64,000 bases of DNA, taken from positions 222,495 through 286,494 of the forward strand of contig NZ_JAQWFR010000002.1 in the NCBI RefSeq assembly GCF_029238675.1, read 5' to 3'. This DNA is from Oceanicoccus sp. GTDB taxonomy: Bacteria > Pseudomonadota > Gammaproteobacteria > Pseudomonadales > Dasaniaceae. The notes under the pieces are model-generated. The model was given only the letters and a program-made list of their open reading frames with translations, made no database searches and was not told the DNA's origin. The position numbers were made by a program, and so were the translations under genes. The stretch's first letter is position 1. Each line of letters begins with the position of its first letter. This document shows positions 39,754 through 48,766 of this stretch, one piece after another.

Positions 39754-40413
39754 GTGAAGTCTGCTGTGAGTCATGCCCTTAAAAGTCGCACCCGTGTCAA
39801 GATCTGTGGGATTACCGATCCCTACGATGCGCAACTGGCGGTTACAGCTGGTGCCGACGCTATCGGGTTGGTGTTTTATGAGCCAAGCCCACGGTCGGTC
39901 ACCGTGGCTCAAGCGGCTGAAATTTGCTCGGTAATACCAGCCTTTGTTTCTGTGGTGGCGTTAACGGTTGATGCATCGCCAGAGTTAATACAGCAGATAA
40001 CAGCGTTACCCATTGATCTTTTACAATTTCATGGCAATGAAAGCCCAGAGCAATGTGCCGCTGCCGGTCGCCCTTATATGAAGGCGATCAGAATGAAACC
40101 CGGTTTGGATATTTCCAGTGAGATTGAACGTTTTAATGGTGCTCGCAGTATCCTGTTAGATGCCTATCGCAAGGGAGTGCCTGGTGGTACCGGAGAATCT
40201 TTTGACTGGGATTTAATCCCCATCGAGTATCGCCATCGTATAGTGTTAGCGGGTGGATTAACGCCCGCCAACATTGCCGATGCAGTGACACAGGTTAAGC
40301 CTTATGCCGTTGATGTTAGCGGTGGTGTAGAGGTATCGGCAGGCAAAAAAGATCAAGTGAAAGTTGTTGAATTTATTAAAGGTGTTCAGCGTGCTGATAC
40401 CGCCCTTAAATGA
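39754..40413 (+). CDS. trpF: Phosphoribosylanthranilate isomerase
   Basis: TrpF is a TIM-barrel enzyme in tryptophan synthesis. The catalytic Cys is in RVKICGITDPYDAQLA. The phosphate-binding ends are VPGGTGESFDWDLI and VLAGGLTPANIADAV, with VDVSGGVE near the end. There is no ATG near the start; GTG 39754 or GTG 39766 are the best candidates (219 or 215 residues). A -10-like TACTAT is at 39708-39713. The frame extends to TTG 39730 without family support. Confidence 0.93.
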   Translation: MKSAVSHALKSRTRVKICGITDPYDAQLAVTAGADAIGLVFYEPSPRSVTVAQAAEICSVIPAFVSVVALTVDASPELIQQITALPIDLLQFHGNESPEQCAAAGRPYMKAIRMKPGLDISSEIERFNGARSILLDAYRKGVPGGTGESFDWDLIPIEYRHRIVLAGGLTPANIADAVTQVKPYAVDVSGGVEVSAGKKDQVKVVEFIKGVQRADTALK

Positions 40414-40435
40414 TATGAAGTAATGGTGTAGTTAG

Positions 40436-41662
40436 ATGACAGACAAGACAACAGAAAAAGCAGTAGATTATTCAGCGGTTCCCGATGAACATGGCCGTTA
40501 TGGCCCCTACGGAGGACGCTATGTTTCTGAAACCTTAATATCAGCCCTGGATGATTTGGCAGCATCTTATAATAAATTATCCGCTGATCCGGATTTCCAG
40601 GCTGAGTTTGATAAAGATATGGCCCACTATGTAGGTCGTCCTTCACCTCTATACCATGCCGAGCGTTGGAGTAACGAGGTTGGTGGTGCCCAGATCTATT
40701 TGAAGCGTGAAGACTTAAATCACACTGGCGCCCATAAGGTGAATAACACCATTGGCCAGGCTTTATTAGCGAAATACTCCGGTAAAAAGCGAGTCATCGC
40801 TGAAACCGGTGCCGGCCAGCACGGTGTTGCCTCCGCTACCGTTGCCGCCCGTTTGGGGATGGAGTGCCAGGTATTTATGGGTGAAGACGATGTTAAACGT
40901 CAGTCACTCAATGTTTACCGCATGAAATTACTCGGCGCAGAAGTCATCCCGGTAACCTCTGGCTCGAAAACTTTAAAAGATGCCATGAACGAAGCCATGC
41001 GCGACTGGGTAACCAATGTCGATGAGAAATTTTATATTATTGGTACCGTTGCAGGCCCCCATCCTTATCCACAGTTGGTTAGGGATTTTCAATCTATCAT
41101 AGGTCGTGAAACCAGGGCCCAGCACCTGGAAATGACCGGCAAGCTGCCCGATGCCCTGGTTGCCTGTGTAGGGGGTGGTTCTAATGCTATTGGTTTATTC
41201 CATCCATTCCTGGAAGACGAAAGCGTTAAGATGTATGGCGTTGAAGCGGGTGGTAACGGTGTTGAAACCGGTGAACACGCTGCGCCACTGAGTGCCGGTG
41301 AGCCCGGTGTGCTCCACGGTAACCGTACTTATCTAATGCAAGATGAAGATGGTCAAATCAGCCGTACTCATTCTGTTTCTGCCGGTTTGGATTATCCCGG
41401 TGTGGGGCCAGAGCACTCCTGGTTAAAAGATATTGATCGCGTTAATTATGTGGCTATCAATGACGATGAGGCCTTGCATGCATTTCGTCAGTTAACATTG
41501 ACCGAAGGTATTATGCCGGCGTTAGAGACTAGCCATGCATTGGCTTATGCAGAAAAGCTGGCCAGGACTATGACACCAGAGCAAAGCATTGTGGTGAATT
41601 TATCCGGCCGCGGTGATAAAGATATACTCACCGTTGCTGATATCGATGGCATTGAAGTTTAA
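40436..41662 (+). CDS. trpB: Tryptophan synthase beta subunit
   Basis: TrpB joins indole and serine to make tryptophan with PLP. The PLP lysine is in [14 protein letters not shown]. Other motifs are [34 protein letters not shown] and the closing NLSGRGDKD. Length is 408 residues. It stands between trpF and trpA in a tight operon, as in other gammaproteobacteria where trpF-trpB-trpA precede accD. Confidence 0.97.
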   Translation: MTDKTTEKAVDYSAVPDEHGRYGPYGGRYVSETLISALDDLAASYNKLSADPDFQAEFDKDMAHYVGRPSPLYHAERWSNEVGGAQIYLKREDLNHTGAHKVNNTIGQALLAKYSGKKRVIAETGAGQHGVASATVAARLGMECQVFMGEDDVKRQSLNVYRMKLLGAEVIPVTSGSKTLKDAMNEAMRDWVTNVDEKFYIIGTVAGPHPYPQLVRDFQSIIGRETRAQHLEMTGKLPDALVACVGGGSNAIGLFHPFLEDESVKMYGVEAGGNGVETGEHAAPLSAGEPGVLHGNRTYLMQDEDGQISRTHSVSAGLDYPGVGPEHSWLKDIDRVNYVAINDDEALHAFRQLTLTEGIMPALETSHALAYAEKLARTMTPEQSIVVNLSGRGDKDILTVADIDGIEV

Positions 41663-41691
41663 CGTAGACAAAAAGCTAAGAGGAAAAAACC

Positions 41692-42501
41692 TTGAGTCGT
41701 ATCACTGCTTGTATGCAAGCATTAGAAAAAGAAGGCCGTAAAGCACTAATTCCCTATATTGTTGCTGGCGATCCGACGCCGGATTTCACCGTAGACATGA
41801 TGCATCAGCTGGTAAAAAGTGGTGCTGATATTATTGAACTGGGAGTGCCTTTTTCTGATCCTATGTCAGAGGGGCCGGTTATTCAGTTGGCCCACGAAAG
41901 AGCGTTGGAACACAGTGTGAGTTTGACTGGCATTATAGCGATGGTGAAGCAGTTTCGTCAGCAGAATCAAACGACCCCCGTTGTATTAATGGGCTATGCA
42001 AACCCCGTGATGAAAATGGGTTATGATAACTTCGCCAACGCTGCGCTAGAATCTGATATTGATGGTTTGCTAACGGTCGATTTACCACCGGAAGAAGCGG
42101 ATGCACTAAATGCCGCCCTAAAGCGAGTAGAAATAGACAGCATTTTCCTGATTGCCCCAACCACTACCGAAGAGCGCATCAAAAGCATCGCCAACTTAGC
42201 CACCGGTTATTTGTACTATGTTTCCCTCAAGGGGGTGACGGGTGCAGGGCATTTGGATATTGATTCGGTCAAAGAAAAAATGGCGATAATCAAGGCGATT
42301 ACAGACCTGCCTGTGGCGGTTGGTTTTGGCATTAAAGATAATGAGTCCGCCGTATCGATTAGCCGCTTAGCCGAAGGTGTCGTAGTTGGTAGTGCGCTGG
42401 TGAACAAAGTGATTGAGGTTGCCGCTGCAGGCGAAGATAATGTGGCTGAGCAATCATCAGCGTTGATTACTGGCATGCGTGAAGCAATGGATATTGCCTG
42501 A
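41692..42501 (+). CDS. trpA: Tryptophan synthase alpha subunit
   Basis: TrpA releases indole from indole-3-glycerol phosphate and passes it to TrpB. The start is a TTG with AGAGGA 7 bp upstream. The general base Glu49 is present (IIELGVPFSDPM). The second catalytic acid, Asp60 in the Salmonella enzyme, is Glu here (PMSEGPVIQ, residue 60). The phosphate loop is seen in YVSLKGVTGAG and the end in VGFGIKDNES. Otherwise the 269-residue protein is normal, so the gene is probably functional. Confidence 0.96.
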   Translation: MSRITACMQALEKEGRKALIPYIVAGDPTPDFTVDMMHQLVKSGADIIELGVPFSDPMSEGPVIQLAHERALEHSVSLTGIIAMVKQFRQQNQTTPVVLMGYANPVMKMGYDNFANAALESDIDGLLTVDLPPEEADALNAALKRVEIDSIFLIAPTTTEERIKSIANLATGYLYYVSLKGVTGAGHLDIDSVKEKMAIIKAITDLPVAVGFGIKDNESAVSISRLAEGVVVGSALVNKVIEVAAAGEDNVAEQSSALITGMREAMDIA

Positions 42502-42529
42502 GCTTGATATACAATGAATAATCACAGTA

Positions 42530-42568
42530 GATCCACAACAATAGTTCCACAACAATAGTTCCACAACA
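42530..42568 (+). repeat. 14-bp tandem repeat before accD
   Basis: ATAGTTCCACAACA occurs twice exactly (42541-42554 and 42555-42568) after a shortened copy (GATCCACAACA, 42530-42540). The ribosome site of accD (AGGAAAA) begins two bases later. Such repeats can alter the leader length of the accD message. Confidence 0.9.
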
Positions 42569-42580
42569 ACAGGAAAACCC

Positions 42581-43444
42581 ATGAGCTGGCTAGACAAAAT
42601 ACTTCCCACCCTTGGTAAACCGGAACAGCAGGACCGCCGTGCCAGTGTTCCTGAAGGTTTGTGGAAAAAGTGCGTAAAGTGCGATGCGGTACTCTATCGT
42701 CCAGAATTAGAAAAAAATCTCGGTGTTTGTCCCAAGTGTGAACACCATATGCGTGTCGGTGCCCGTCGCCGTATTGATAGTTTTTTAGATGAGTCAGGTC
42801 GCGAAGAGGTCTTTGCAGAGATTGAGCCCATTGATCGGCTGAAATTTAAAGACAAGAAAAAATATAAAGACCGTTTAACCACAGCGCAAAAAAGCACCGG
42901 CGAGAAAGATGCTTTGATAGCAATGCGCGGCTCAGTTAAAGGTATGCCGATTGTGGTAGTGGCGTTTGAATTTAACTTCCACGGTGGTTCCATGGGTTAC
43001 GCGGTGGGTGAGAAATTCACTCAAGCGGCTAACCTGGCCCTGCAAGAAAATATTCCCTTTGTCTGTTTCTCAGCATCCGGCGGCGCCCGTATGCAGGAAG
43101 CTCTTATTTCCCTTATGCAAATGGCAAAAACCAGTGCCGTGCTGGAGCGCTTAAAGCAAAAGGGCGTACCTTATATTTCGGTGATGACAGACCCCATTTA
43201 CGGTGGTGTATCAGCTAGCCTGGCCTTATTAGGTGATATTAATGTGGCGGAACCTGCTGCCCGCGCTGGTTTTGCCGGCCCGAATATTATCGAGCAGACT
43301 ATTCGCCAGAAATTGCCACCGGGTTTCCAGCGCAGTGAATTCCTGATGGAGCATGGTGCCATTGATATGATTATCCACCGTAAAGATATGCGCGATACTT
43401 TATCCAGCATTCTTTCCAAGCTGACACATCGACCAGCGGCTTAA
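42581..43444 (+). CDS. accD: Acetyl-CoA carboxylase carboxyltransferase beta subunit
   Basis: AccD with AccA transfers carboxyl from biotin to acetyl-CoA, the committed step of fatty acid synthesis. The zinc ribbon is seen at the N-terminus ([14 protein letters not shown], then [13 protein letters not shown]). The crotonase-like core has [36 protein letters not shown] and [17 protein letters not shown]. The length of 287 is typical. The folC gene begins immediately after the stop. Confidence 0.97.
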   Translation: MSWLDKILPTLGKPEQQDRRASVPEGLWKKCVKCDAVLYRPELEKNLGVCPKCEHHMRVGARRRIDSFLDESGREEVFAEIEPIDRLKFKDKKKYKDRLTTAQKSTGEKDALIAMRGSVKGMPIVVVAFEFNFHGGSMGYAVGEKFTQAANLALQENIPFVCFSASGGARMQEALISLMQMAKTSAVLERLKQKGVPYISVMTDPIYGGVSASLALLGDINVAEPAARAGFAGPNIIEQTIRQKLPPGFQRSEFLMEHGAIDMIIHRKDMRDTLSSILSKLTHRPAA

Positions 43445-44728
43445 ATGCGTTTTGATAAACTGCAGGACTGGTTGCAATGGCAAGAGTCCTGCCACCCCAA
43501 TGAGATAGAGCTAGGCCTCGAGCGCGTGGGTAACGTTGCCAAAGCTATGGCTGTCTCGCTCAGTGACTGCCAGGTGATTACGGTTGCCGGTACCAATGGT
43601 AAAGGTTCCTGTGTCGCCACCCTTAATGCTTTACTGCTCTCCGCGGGATACCGCGTCGGTTGCTACACCTCTCCTCATTTTCTCCGGTATAACGAACGGG
43701 TAATGCTCAATGGCTTTCCTGTCGATGACCAGACGTTAATGAAATCCTTCCAGCGTATAGATGATGCCAGGGCAGAGACCGCGCTGACTTACTTTGAATT
43801 TGGCACCCTGGCCGCCCTCGATATTTTTGAGCGCAGCGCTTTGGATGTGGTGGTGCTCGAGGTGGGTTTGGGCGGGCGGCTTGATGCGGTCAATATCATT
43901 GATACCGATGTCGCCGTTGTTACCAGTATTGATGTGGACCACCAGGACTGGCTGGGCTCAGACCGCGAGCAAATAGGCCGGGAAAAAGCCGGTATATTCA
44001 GGGTTGGTAAACCCGCTATTTCAGCAGGGTTAAATCCGCCCGCTTCCCTACGGCTAGCGGCGCAAGAGTGCGGCGCTGAATTTTATCAGGCAGGGCAGCA
44101 CTTTCAGTATGACGATACTCGTTGGTCAGGGACAAACCTGAGCCAGCAAACGGTTGAATATAGTGATTTACCGGAACCCCGGCTACCGAGAGAAAGTGTG
44201 GCTGCAGCCATACAGGCAATACAGCTATTGCCCTTGCCGGTGGCTGGGACCGACTACGCCATTCTTAATGATATTCAGCTGCCTGGGCGCTTTCAGCAGA
44301 TTGACATCAAAGGCAAACAGGTCATTCTTGATGTTGCCCATAATCCGGCGGCAGCCAGCTATTTATCCCGCCGTTTACAAAGCCAGGTCTGCCGTGGCCA
44401 GACTTTTGCGCTTATGTCGGTGATGAATGATAAAGACCTTGATGGTATTGTTACTGCGCTTAATGCGACAATTGATAGCTGGTTTATTGCTGACCAGCCG
44501 AATAATAACCGCGCTATGCTCGCCAGTGAAATGGCAGCCGAGCTAGCACAGCACAATATTGAGAGCATAGACATCAGTAAAAATATTCAGCAGGCCTGCC
44601 AAAGGGTACTATCTTTGATGGAGAAGGCAGATCGTCTGGTCGTTTTCGGGTCTTTTTTTACTGTTGCCGAAGTATTAACACTACACGATGCCCAAAATGG
44701 ACATCATCAAGAACAACATCAAGAATAA
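43445..44728 (+). CDS. folC: Folylpolyglutamate synthase/dihydrofolate synthase
   Basis: FolC adds glutamate to dihydropteroate and folates. The ATP loop is TVAGTNGKGSCVATLNALL. The segments YTSPHFLRYNERVMLNG, VVVLEVGLGGRLDAVNIID and DVAHNPAAASYL are typical Mur-ligase family motifs. Length is 427 residues. It overlaps no gene but its ATG directly follows the accD TAA, suggesting coupled translation. Confidence 0.96.
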   Translation: MRFDKLQDWLQWQESCHPNEIELGLERVGNVAKAMAVSLSDCQVITVAGTNGKGSCVATLNALLLSAGYRVGCYTSPHFLRYNERVMLNGFPVDDQTLMKSFQRIDDARAETALTYFEFGTLAALDIFERSALDVVVLEVGLGGRLDAVNIIDTDVAVVTSIDVDHQDWLGSDREQIGREKAGIFRVGKPAISAGLNPPASLRLAAQECGAEFYQAGQHFQYDDTRWSGTNLSQQTVEYSDLPEPRLPRESVAAAIQAIQLLPLPVAGTDYAILNDIQLPGRFQQIDIKGKQVILDVAHNPAAASYLSRRLQSQVCRGQTFALMSVMNDKDLDGIVTALNATIDSWFIADQPNNNRAMLASEMAAELAQHNIESIDISKNIQQACQRVLSLMEKADRLVVFGSFFTVAEVLTLHDAQNGHHQEQHQE

Positions 44729-44757
44729 TAACAATAACAAGTTAAGAGAATCACTCA

Positions 44758-45261
44758 ATGAATGATGGTTTTAAGCAGCGATTAGTAGGTGCGATTGTAT
44801 TATTGGCCATTGCCCTAATACTCTGGCCGGTTATTTTTATCGACCCTGACGGTATCGTTATGGACCGCAGCAGCCAAATTCCGCCGGTCCCGGATTTTGA
44901 CCAATACCGTGTGGCAAAACCCGTTCGCCCACAAATTATTGAGCCTATCAATAAACCTTCGCCAAAGCCTGTTGCTAAACCCGCTTCTAAGTCTGCCCCC
45001 AAGTTGGACCAAAAAGGTTTACCAGAGGCTTGGGTTCTACAGGTAGCCAGCTTTACCCAGCTTCAAAAGGCGGATGACTTAAAGCAGGCCCTGCAGAAAA
45101 AAGGCTATAAAACCTTTACCCGATCTATCTCCACCAAAGAAGGCAAGTCAAAACGCGTCTATATTGGCCCCCGCTTTAAAAAAGACGCTTTTAATAAAGA
45201 TAAAAAAACCATTGATAAGGTCTATAAAGTCAATTCCATGGTGGTGAAATTTGAGCAGTAA
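44758..45261 (+). CDS. SPOR domain protein (DedD-like)
   Basis: An N-terminal TM helix (VGAIVLLAIALILWPVIFI) is followed by a Pro/Lys-rich linker. The C-terminal SPOR domain (WVLQVASFTQLQKADDLKQALQKKGY, then RVYIGPRFKK) binds denuded septal glycans. DedD proteins act in cell division. The position between folC and cvpA matches dedD of E. coli and Pseudomonas, so the name is likely although the sequence outside SPOR is poorly conserved. Confidence 0.88.
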   Translation: MNDGFKQRLVGAIVLLAIALILWPVIFIDPDGIVMDRSSQIPPVPDFDQYRVAKPVRPQIIEPINKPSPKPVAKPASKSAPKLDQKGLPEAWVLQVASFTQLQKADDLKQALQKKGYKTFTRSISTKEGKSKRVYIGPRFKKDAFNKDKKTIDKVYKVNSMVVKFEQ

Positions 45262-45300
45262 GCGGGTAGAATTCGCGCTGCAATAAAACGAGCATAAACA

Positions 45301-45804
45301 ATGGTCATGAATTGGGCAGATTGGACTATCGTGGGTATTTTAACGGTATCCAGTTTAATCAGTATCAAGCGGGGTTTTGTCAAAGAAGCGATATCGCTGG
45401 CAATATGGGGCATAGCGCTTTTTGTTTCCGTAGCCTTCCATGAGCGTATGGCCGTATTGATGCAACAGGCAGTAGAATCCGCTTCACTTAGGTACCTGCT
45501 GTCATTTGTTGCCCTGTTTGCCGCTACCTTCGTGGTTGGCTCAATGGTTAAATACCTGGTTGGCGAATTAGTTAAAATGACGGGCCTTAGCGGCACCGAT
45601 CGTTTATTTGGAATGGCCTTTGGCATGGCACGTGGTGTTATTGTTGTCATGGCCCTGTTGATACTGGTGCCCATGGCATTCCCGGTAAATCAGGATGCCT
45701 GGTGGCAGCAATCCAGCCTGATTCCACAGTTTTTATTGATTGAGTATTGGTGTAAAGATACCTTTGCGTTACTGCTAGATCTATTTGGGCGCTTAATGCC
45801 CTGA
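45301..45804 (+). CDS. cvpA: CvpA family membrane protein
   Basis: CvpA is an inner-membrane protein with four helices, named for colicin V production and linked to purine synthesis by operon position. Conserved parts are NWADWTIVGILTVSSLISIKRGFVKEA and LSGTDRLFGMAFGMARGVIVVM. Length is 167 residues. It lies directly upstream of purF, as in many gammaproteobacteria. Its biochemical function is unsettled. Confidence 0.93.
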   Translation: MVMNWADWTIVGILTVSSLISIKRGFVKEAISLAIWGIALFVSVAFHERMAVLMQQAVESASLRYLLSFVALFAATFVVGSMVKYLVGELVKMTGLSGTDRLFGMAFGMARGVIVVMALLILVPMAFPVNQDAWWQQSSLIPQFLLIEYWCKDTFALLLDLFGRLMP

Positions 45805-45910
45805 CTTCTTCTGAGGACCAGAGAAGCCATTAATGAAGGATTCTGGAACTGTTGTTGTTTGAAATCAGCAATAGACACTTTAAGCGTTAGTGCTTTGTGA
45901 GGTTTGATCG

Positions 45911-47431
45911 ATGTGCGGCATTGTCGGCATAGTAGCCAAGTCCAATGTAAACCAAGATATCTATGATGCCTTAACGGTATTACAACACCGGGGGCAGGAT
46001 GCAGCGGGTATAGTGACCTGCGATAACGGTCGCCTGAACCAGCGCAAAGGCAACGGCCTGGCCAAAGATGTTTTCCATAACCGCCATATGCAACGCCTTA
46101 CCGGTAATATCGGAGTAGGGCATGTGCGCTATCCAACGGCAGGCAGTTCCAGCCCAGCATTGGCCCAGCCTTTTTATGTCAACTCCCCTTACGGTATAAG
46201 CCTTGCTCACAACGGTAATCTGACCAATGCGGCAGAATTAAGTAAAGAGATATTCCAGACGGACCTGCGCCACCTGAATACGGATTCTGATTCTGAAGTT
46301 TTGCTGAATGTCTTTGCCCATGAATTACAACGGCTGGGCAAGTTAGCCCCTTCAGCTGAGGATATTTTTTCTGCGGTTGAAGGTGTTCATGCTCGCTGTC
46401 GTGGTGGTTATGGCGCGATTGCTATGGTGGCTAATTATGGTGTGGTAGGTTTTCGTGACCCTCATGGTATTCGCCCGATGGTGTATGGCAAGCGTGAGAC
46501 CGAGGCCGGCACTGAATATATGATCGCCTCAGAAAGTGTTGCGCTGGATGGTTTGGGCTTTACATTGGTAAGAGATGTAGCCCCGGGTGAAGCCGTTTAT
46601 ATTGATGTGGATGGCAATTTGGAATCTCGCCAATGTGCAGCCAACACCAAAGCAACCCCCTGCATTTTTGAACATGTTTATTTTGCCCGTCCAGATTCCA
46701 TTATGGATGGTGTCTCGGTGTATAAATCCCGTTTACGCCAGGGCGATAAACTTGCCGCTAAAGTGCTGCAACTCAGACCCGATCATGATATTGACGTGGT
46801 TGTGCCGATTCCTGACTCTAGCCGTATTGCTGGCCAATCTATGGCGCAAAGACTGGGTGTGAAGTTTCGCGAAGGTCTGGTTAAAAACCGTTATATCGGC
46901 AGAACTTTTATTATGCCTGGGCAAAGCCAGCGTAAAAAATCCGTTAAGCAAAAACTGAATACCATCGGTTTGGAATTTAAAGACAAAAACGTCATGCTGG
47001 TTGATGATTCGATTGTTCGTGGGACTACATGTCGCCAGATTATCGAAATGGCCAGAGACGCCGGTGCAGCAAAAGTTTATTTTGCTTCCGCAGCACCACC
47101 GGTTCGATATCCCAATGTTTACGGTATCGATATGCCTGCGGCCGATGAGTTAATCGCCCACGGTCGCACCGAACAGGAAGTGAGTGATCTAATCGGCGCC
47201 GATTGGTTGGTCTATCAGGACCTTGATGATCTGGTGGCCAGCTCAGTTGAAGGTAACCAGGAAATTCCAGAGTACGATTGCTCTGTTTTTAATGGCGAGT
47301 ATATTACCGGTGATATTGATGAGAACTATCTCAACAGAATCGCCGCGGCACGTAACGATAAATCCAAGTCGCAGCAAGCGGAAACCGAAGATGGTGCCGG
47401 TATTGCTTTACATAATGACGAAGCATCCTGA
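45911..47431 (+). CDS. purF: Amidophosphoribosyltransferase
   Basis: PurF starts purine synthesis by converting PRPP and glutamine to phosphoribosylamine. After Met removal the nucleophile Cys2 leads [15 protein letters not shown]. The glutaminase half has [11 protein letters not shown] and [10 protein letters not shown]. The PRPP loop is [18 protein letters not shown]. Length is 506 residues. The tail after residue 470 is low-complexity polar. Confidence 0.97.
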   Translation: MCGIVGIVAKSNVNQDIYDALTVLQHRGQDAAGIVTCDNGRLNQRKGNGLAKDVFHNRHMQRLTGNIGVGHVRYPTAGSSSPALAQPFYVNSPYGISLAHNGNLTNAAELSKEIFQTDLRHLNTDSDSEVLLNVFAHELQRLGKLAPSAEDIFSAVEGVHARCRGGYGAIAMVANYGVVGFRDPHGIRPMVYGKRETEAGTEYMIASESVALDGLGFTLVRDVAPGEAVYIDVDGNLESRQCAANTKATPCIFEHVYFARPDSIMDGVSVYKSRLRQGDKLAAKVLQLRPDHDIDVVVPIPDSSRIAGQSMAQRLGVKFREGLVKNRYIGRTFIMPGQSQRKKSVKQKLNTIGLEFKDKNVMLVDDSIVRGTTCRQIIEMARDAGAAKVYFASAAPPVRYPNVYGIDMPAADELIAHGRTEQEVSDLIGADWLVYQDLDDLVASSVEGNQEIPEYDCSVFNGEYITGDIDENYLNRIAAARNDKSKSQQAETEDGAGIALHNDEAS

Positions 47432-47471
47432 ATCTACTTAATGTAGTAGCTAGACAGCAAAGAGAAACAAC

Positions 47472-48677
47472 ATGTCTGAAAAAGATATTGAACGCAGAGC
47501 CGCATTAGCCAATGCACACATTGATACCTTAGCGATTCGTGCGGGTCAAATGCGTACCAGTGAAGGCGAAAATGCGGAGCCTATCTACCCGACCTCCAGC
47601 TATGTCTTTGATAGTGCGGAACAGGCCGCGATGCGTTTTTCCGGCGAAGAGACCGGCAACGTTTACTCCCGTTATACCAACCCAACAGTGCGTAACTTTG
47701 AAGAGCGTATTGCCGCGATGGAAGGTGGTGAAGCGGCAGTAGCAACATCCTCAGGTATGGCAGCTATTTTGAGTACCTGTATGTCATTGCTGCAGGCGGG
47801 TGATCATGTTGTTTGTTCACGCAATGTATTTGGTACCACGACTAACTTATTCTTAAAGTATCTGTGTAAGTTTGGTCTGGAAGTGACCTTTGTTGACCTG
47901 GTTGAATTACAGGAATGGTCAGCAGCCATTCAGACCAATACAAAAATGCTATTTTGCGAAACGCCCTCCAACCCCATTTGTGAAGTGGCAGACCTGGCGG
48001 CTTTATCGGCATTGGCAAAAGAGAATGATTGCCTGTTTGTCGTCGATAATTGCTTTTGTACACCGGCGCTGCAAAAGCCTCTGGAGTTTGGTGCTGATCT
48101 TATCATTCACTCAGCCACAAAATATCTCGATGGTCAGGGACGTTGTGTTGGTGGCTGTGTAGTAGGGCGTAAAACATTAACTGACGAGATTGTTGGCTTT
48201 CTACGTACCTGCGGCCCAACCATGAGTCCCTTTAATGCCTGGGTGTTTTTAAAAGGCCTTGAAACCTTGCGCCTGCGTATGGATGCCCATAGCAGCAATG
48301 CGATGGCGTTAGCGCTATGGTTGGAGCAGCAGCAAGGTATCGAGAAAGTCTACTACGCCGGTTTGGATTCACATCCTGGCAAGCCCTTGGCCACTAAGCA
48401 GCAGCGTGCTTATGGTGGTGTTTTATCCTTCTGTGTTAGCGGAGATAAAGCGGCAGCATGGCGCTTTATTGATGCGACCTGTATCTGTTCACTGACCGCC
48501 AACCTCGGTGATGTGAAAACCACTATTGTACATCCCGCTACAACTACCCATGGTCGTTTAACGGATGAACAGCGCGCTGCGGCCAGTATTAGTGATAACC
48601 TGATACGTGTTGCTGTTGGCCTTGAAGATATCGACGATCTTAAAATCGATATGCAGCGTGGTATAGCAGCGCTTTAA
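47472..48677 (+). CDS. metZ: O-succinylhomoserine sulfhydrylase
   Basis: MetZ makes homocysteine directly from O-succinylhomoserine and sulfide, a Pseudomonas-type route to methionine. The PLP lysine lies in HSATKYLDGQGRCVGG. The start DTLAIRAGQMRTSEGENAEPIYPTSSYVF and SRYTNPTVRNFEERIAAMEGG are the usual Cys/Met metabolism motifs. The purF-metZ order also occurs in Pseudomonas, which supports this choice over MetB or MetC. Confidence 0.92.
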   Translation: MSEKDIERRAALANAHIDTLAIRAGQMRTSEGENAEPIYPTSSYVFDSAEQAAMRFSGEETGNVYSRYTNPTVRNFEERIAAMEGGEAAVATSSGMAAILSTCMSLLQAGDHVVCSRNVFGTTTNLFLKYLCKFGLEVTFVDLVELQEWSAAIQTNTKMLFCETPSNPICEVADLAALSALAKENDCLFVVDNCFCTPALQKPLEFGADLIIHSATKYLDGQGRCVGGCVVGRKTLTDEIVGFLRTCGPTMSPFNAWVFLKGLETLRLRMDAHSSNAMALALWLEQQQGIEKVYYAGLDSHPGKPLATKQQRAYGGVLSFCVSGDKAAAWRFIDATCICSLTANLGDVKTTIVHPATTTHGRLTDEQRAAASISDNLIRVAVGLEDIDDLKIDMQRGIAAL

Positions 48678-48710
48678 ATACGATTCCTCCAGCGCTAAAA
48701 ATCTCAAAAA

Positions 48711-48740
48711 AAAGCCCTGATCAAAAATGATCAGGGCTTT
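48711..48740. terminator. Bidirectional rho-independent terminator (metZ/acnB)
   Basis: AAAGCCCTGATCA and TGATCAGGGCTTT form a 13-bp perfect stem with a four-base loop. There are T-runs on both outer sides (TTTTTATT on the plus strand, and on the minus strand the complement of AAAAAAAA). It lies between the convergent metZ and acnB genes and can end both. Confidence 0.95.
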
Positions 48741-48766
48741 TTATTAAGCTAATTAGAAAACTGAAA

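Noticed and set aside
47472..48677. The metZ product as cystathionine gamma-synthase or beta-lyase
   Set aside because: The start motif and the purF neighbourhood match Pseudomonas metZ; a sequence tree would settle the point.
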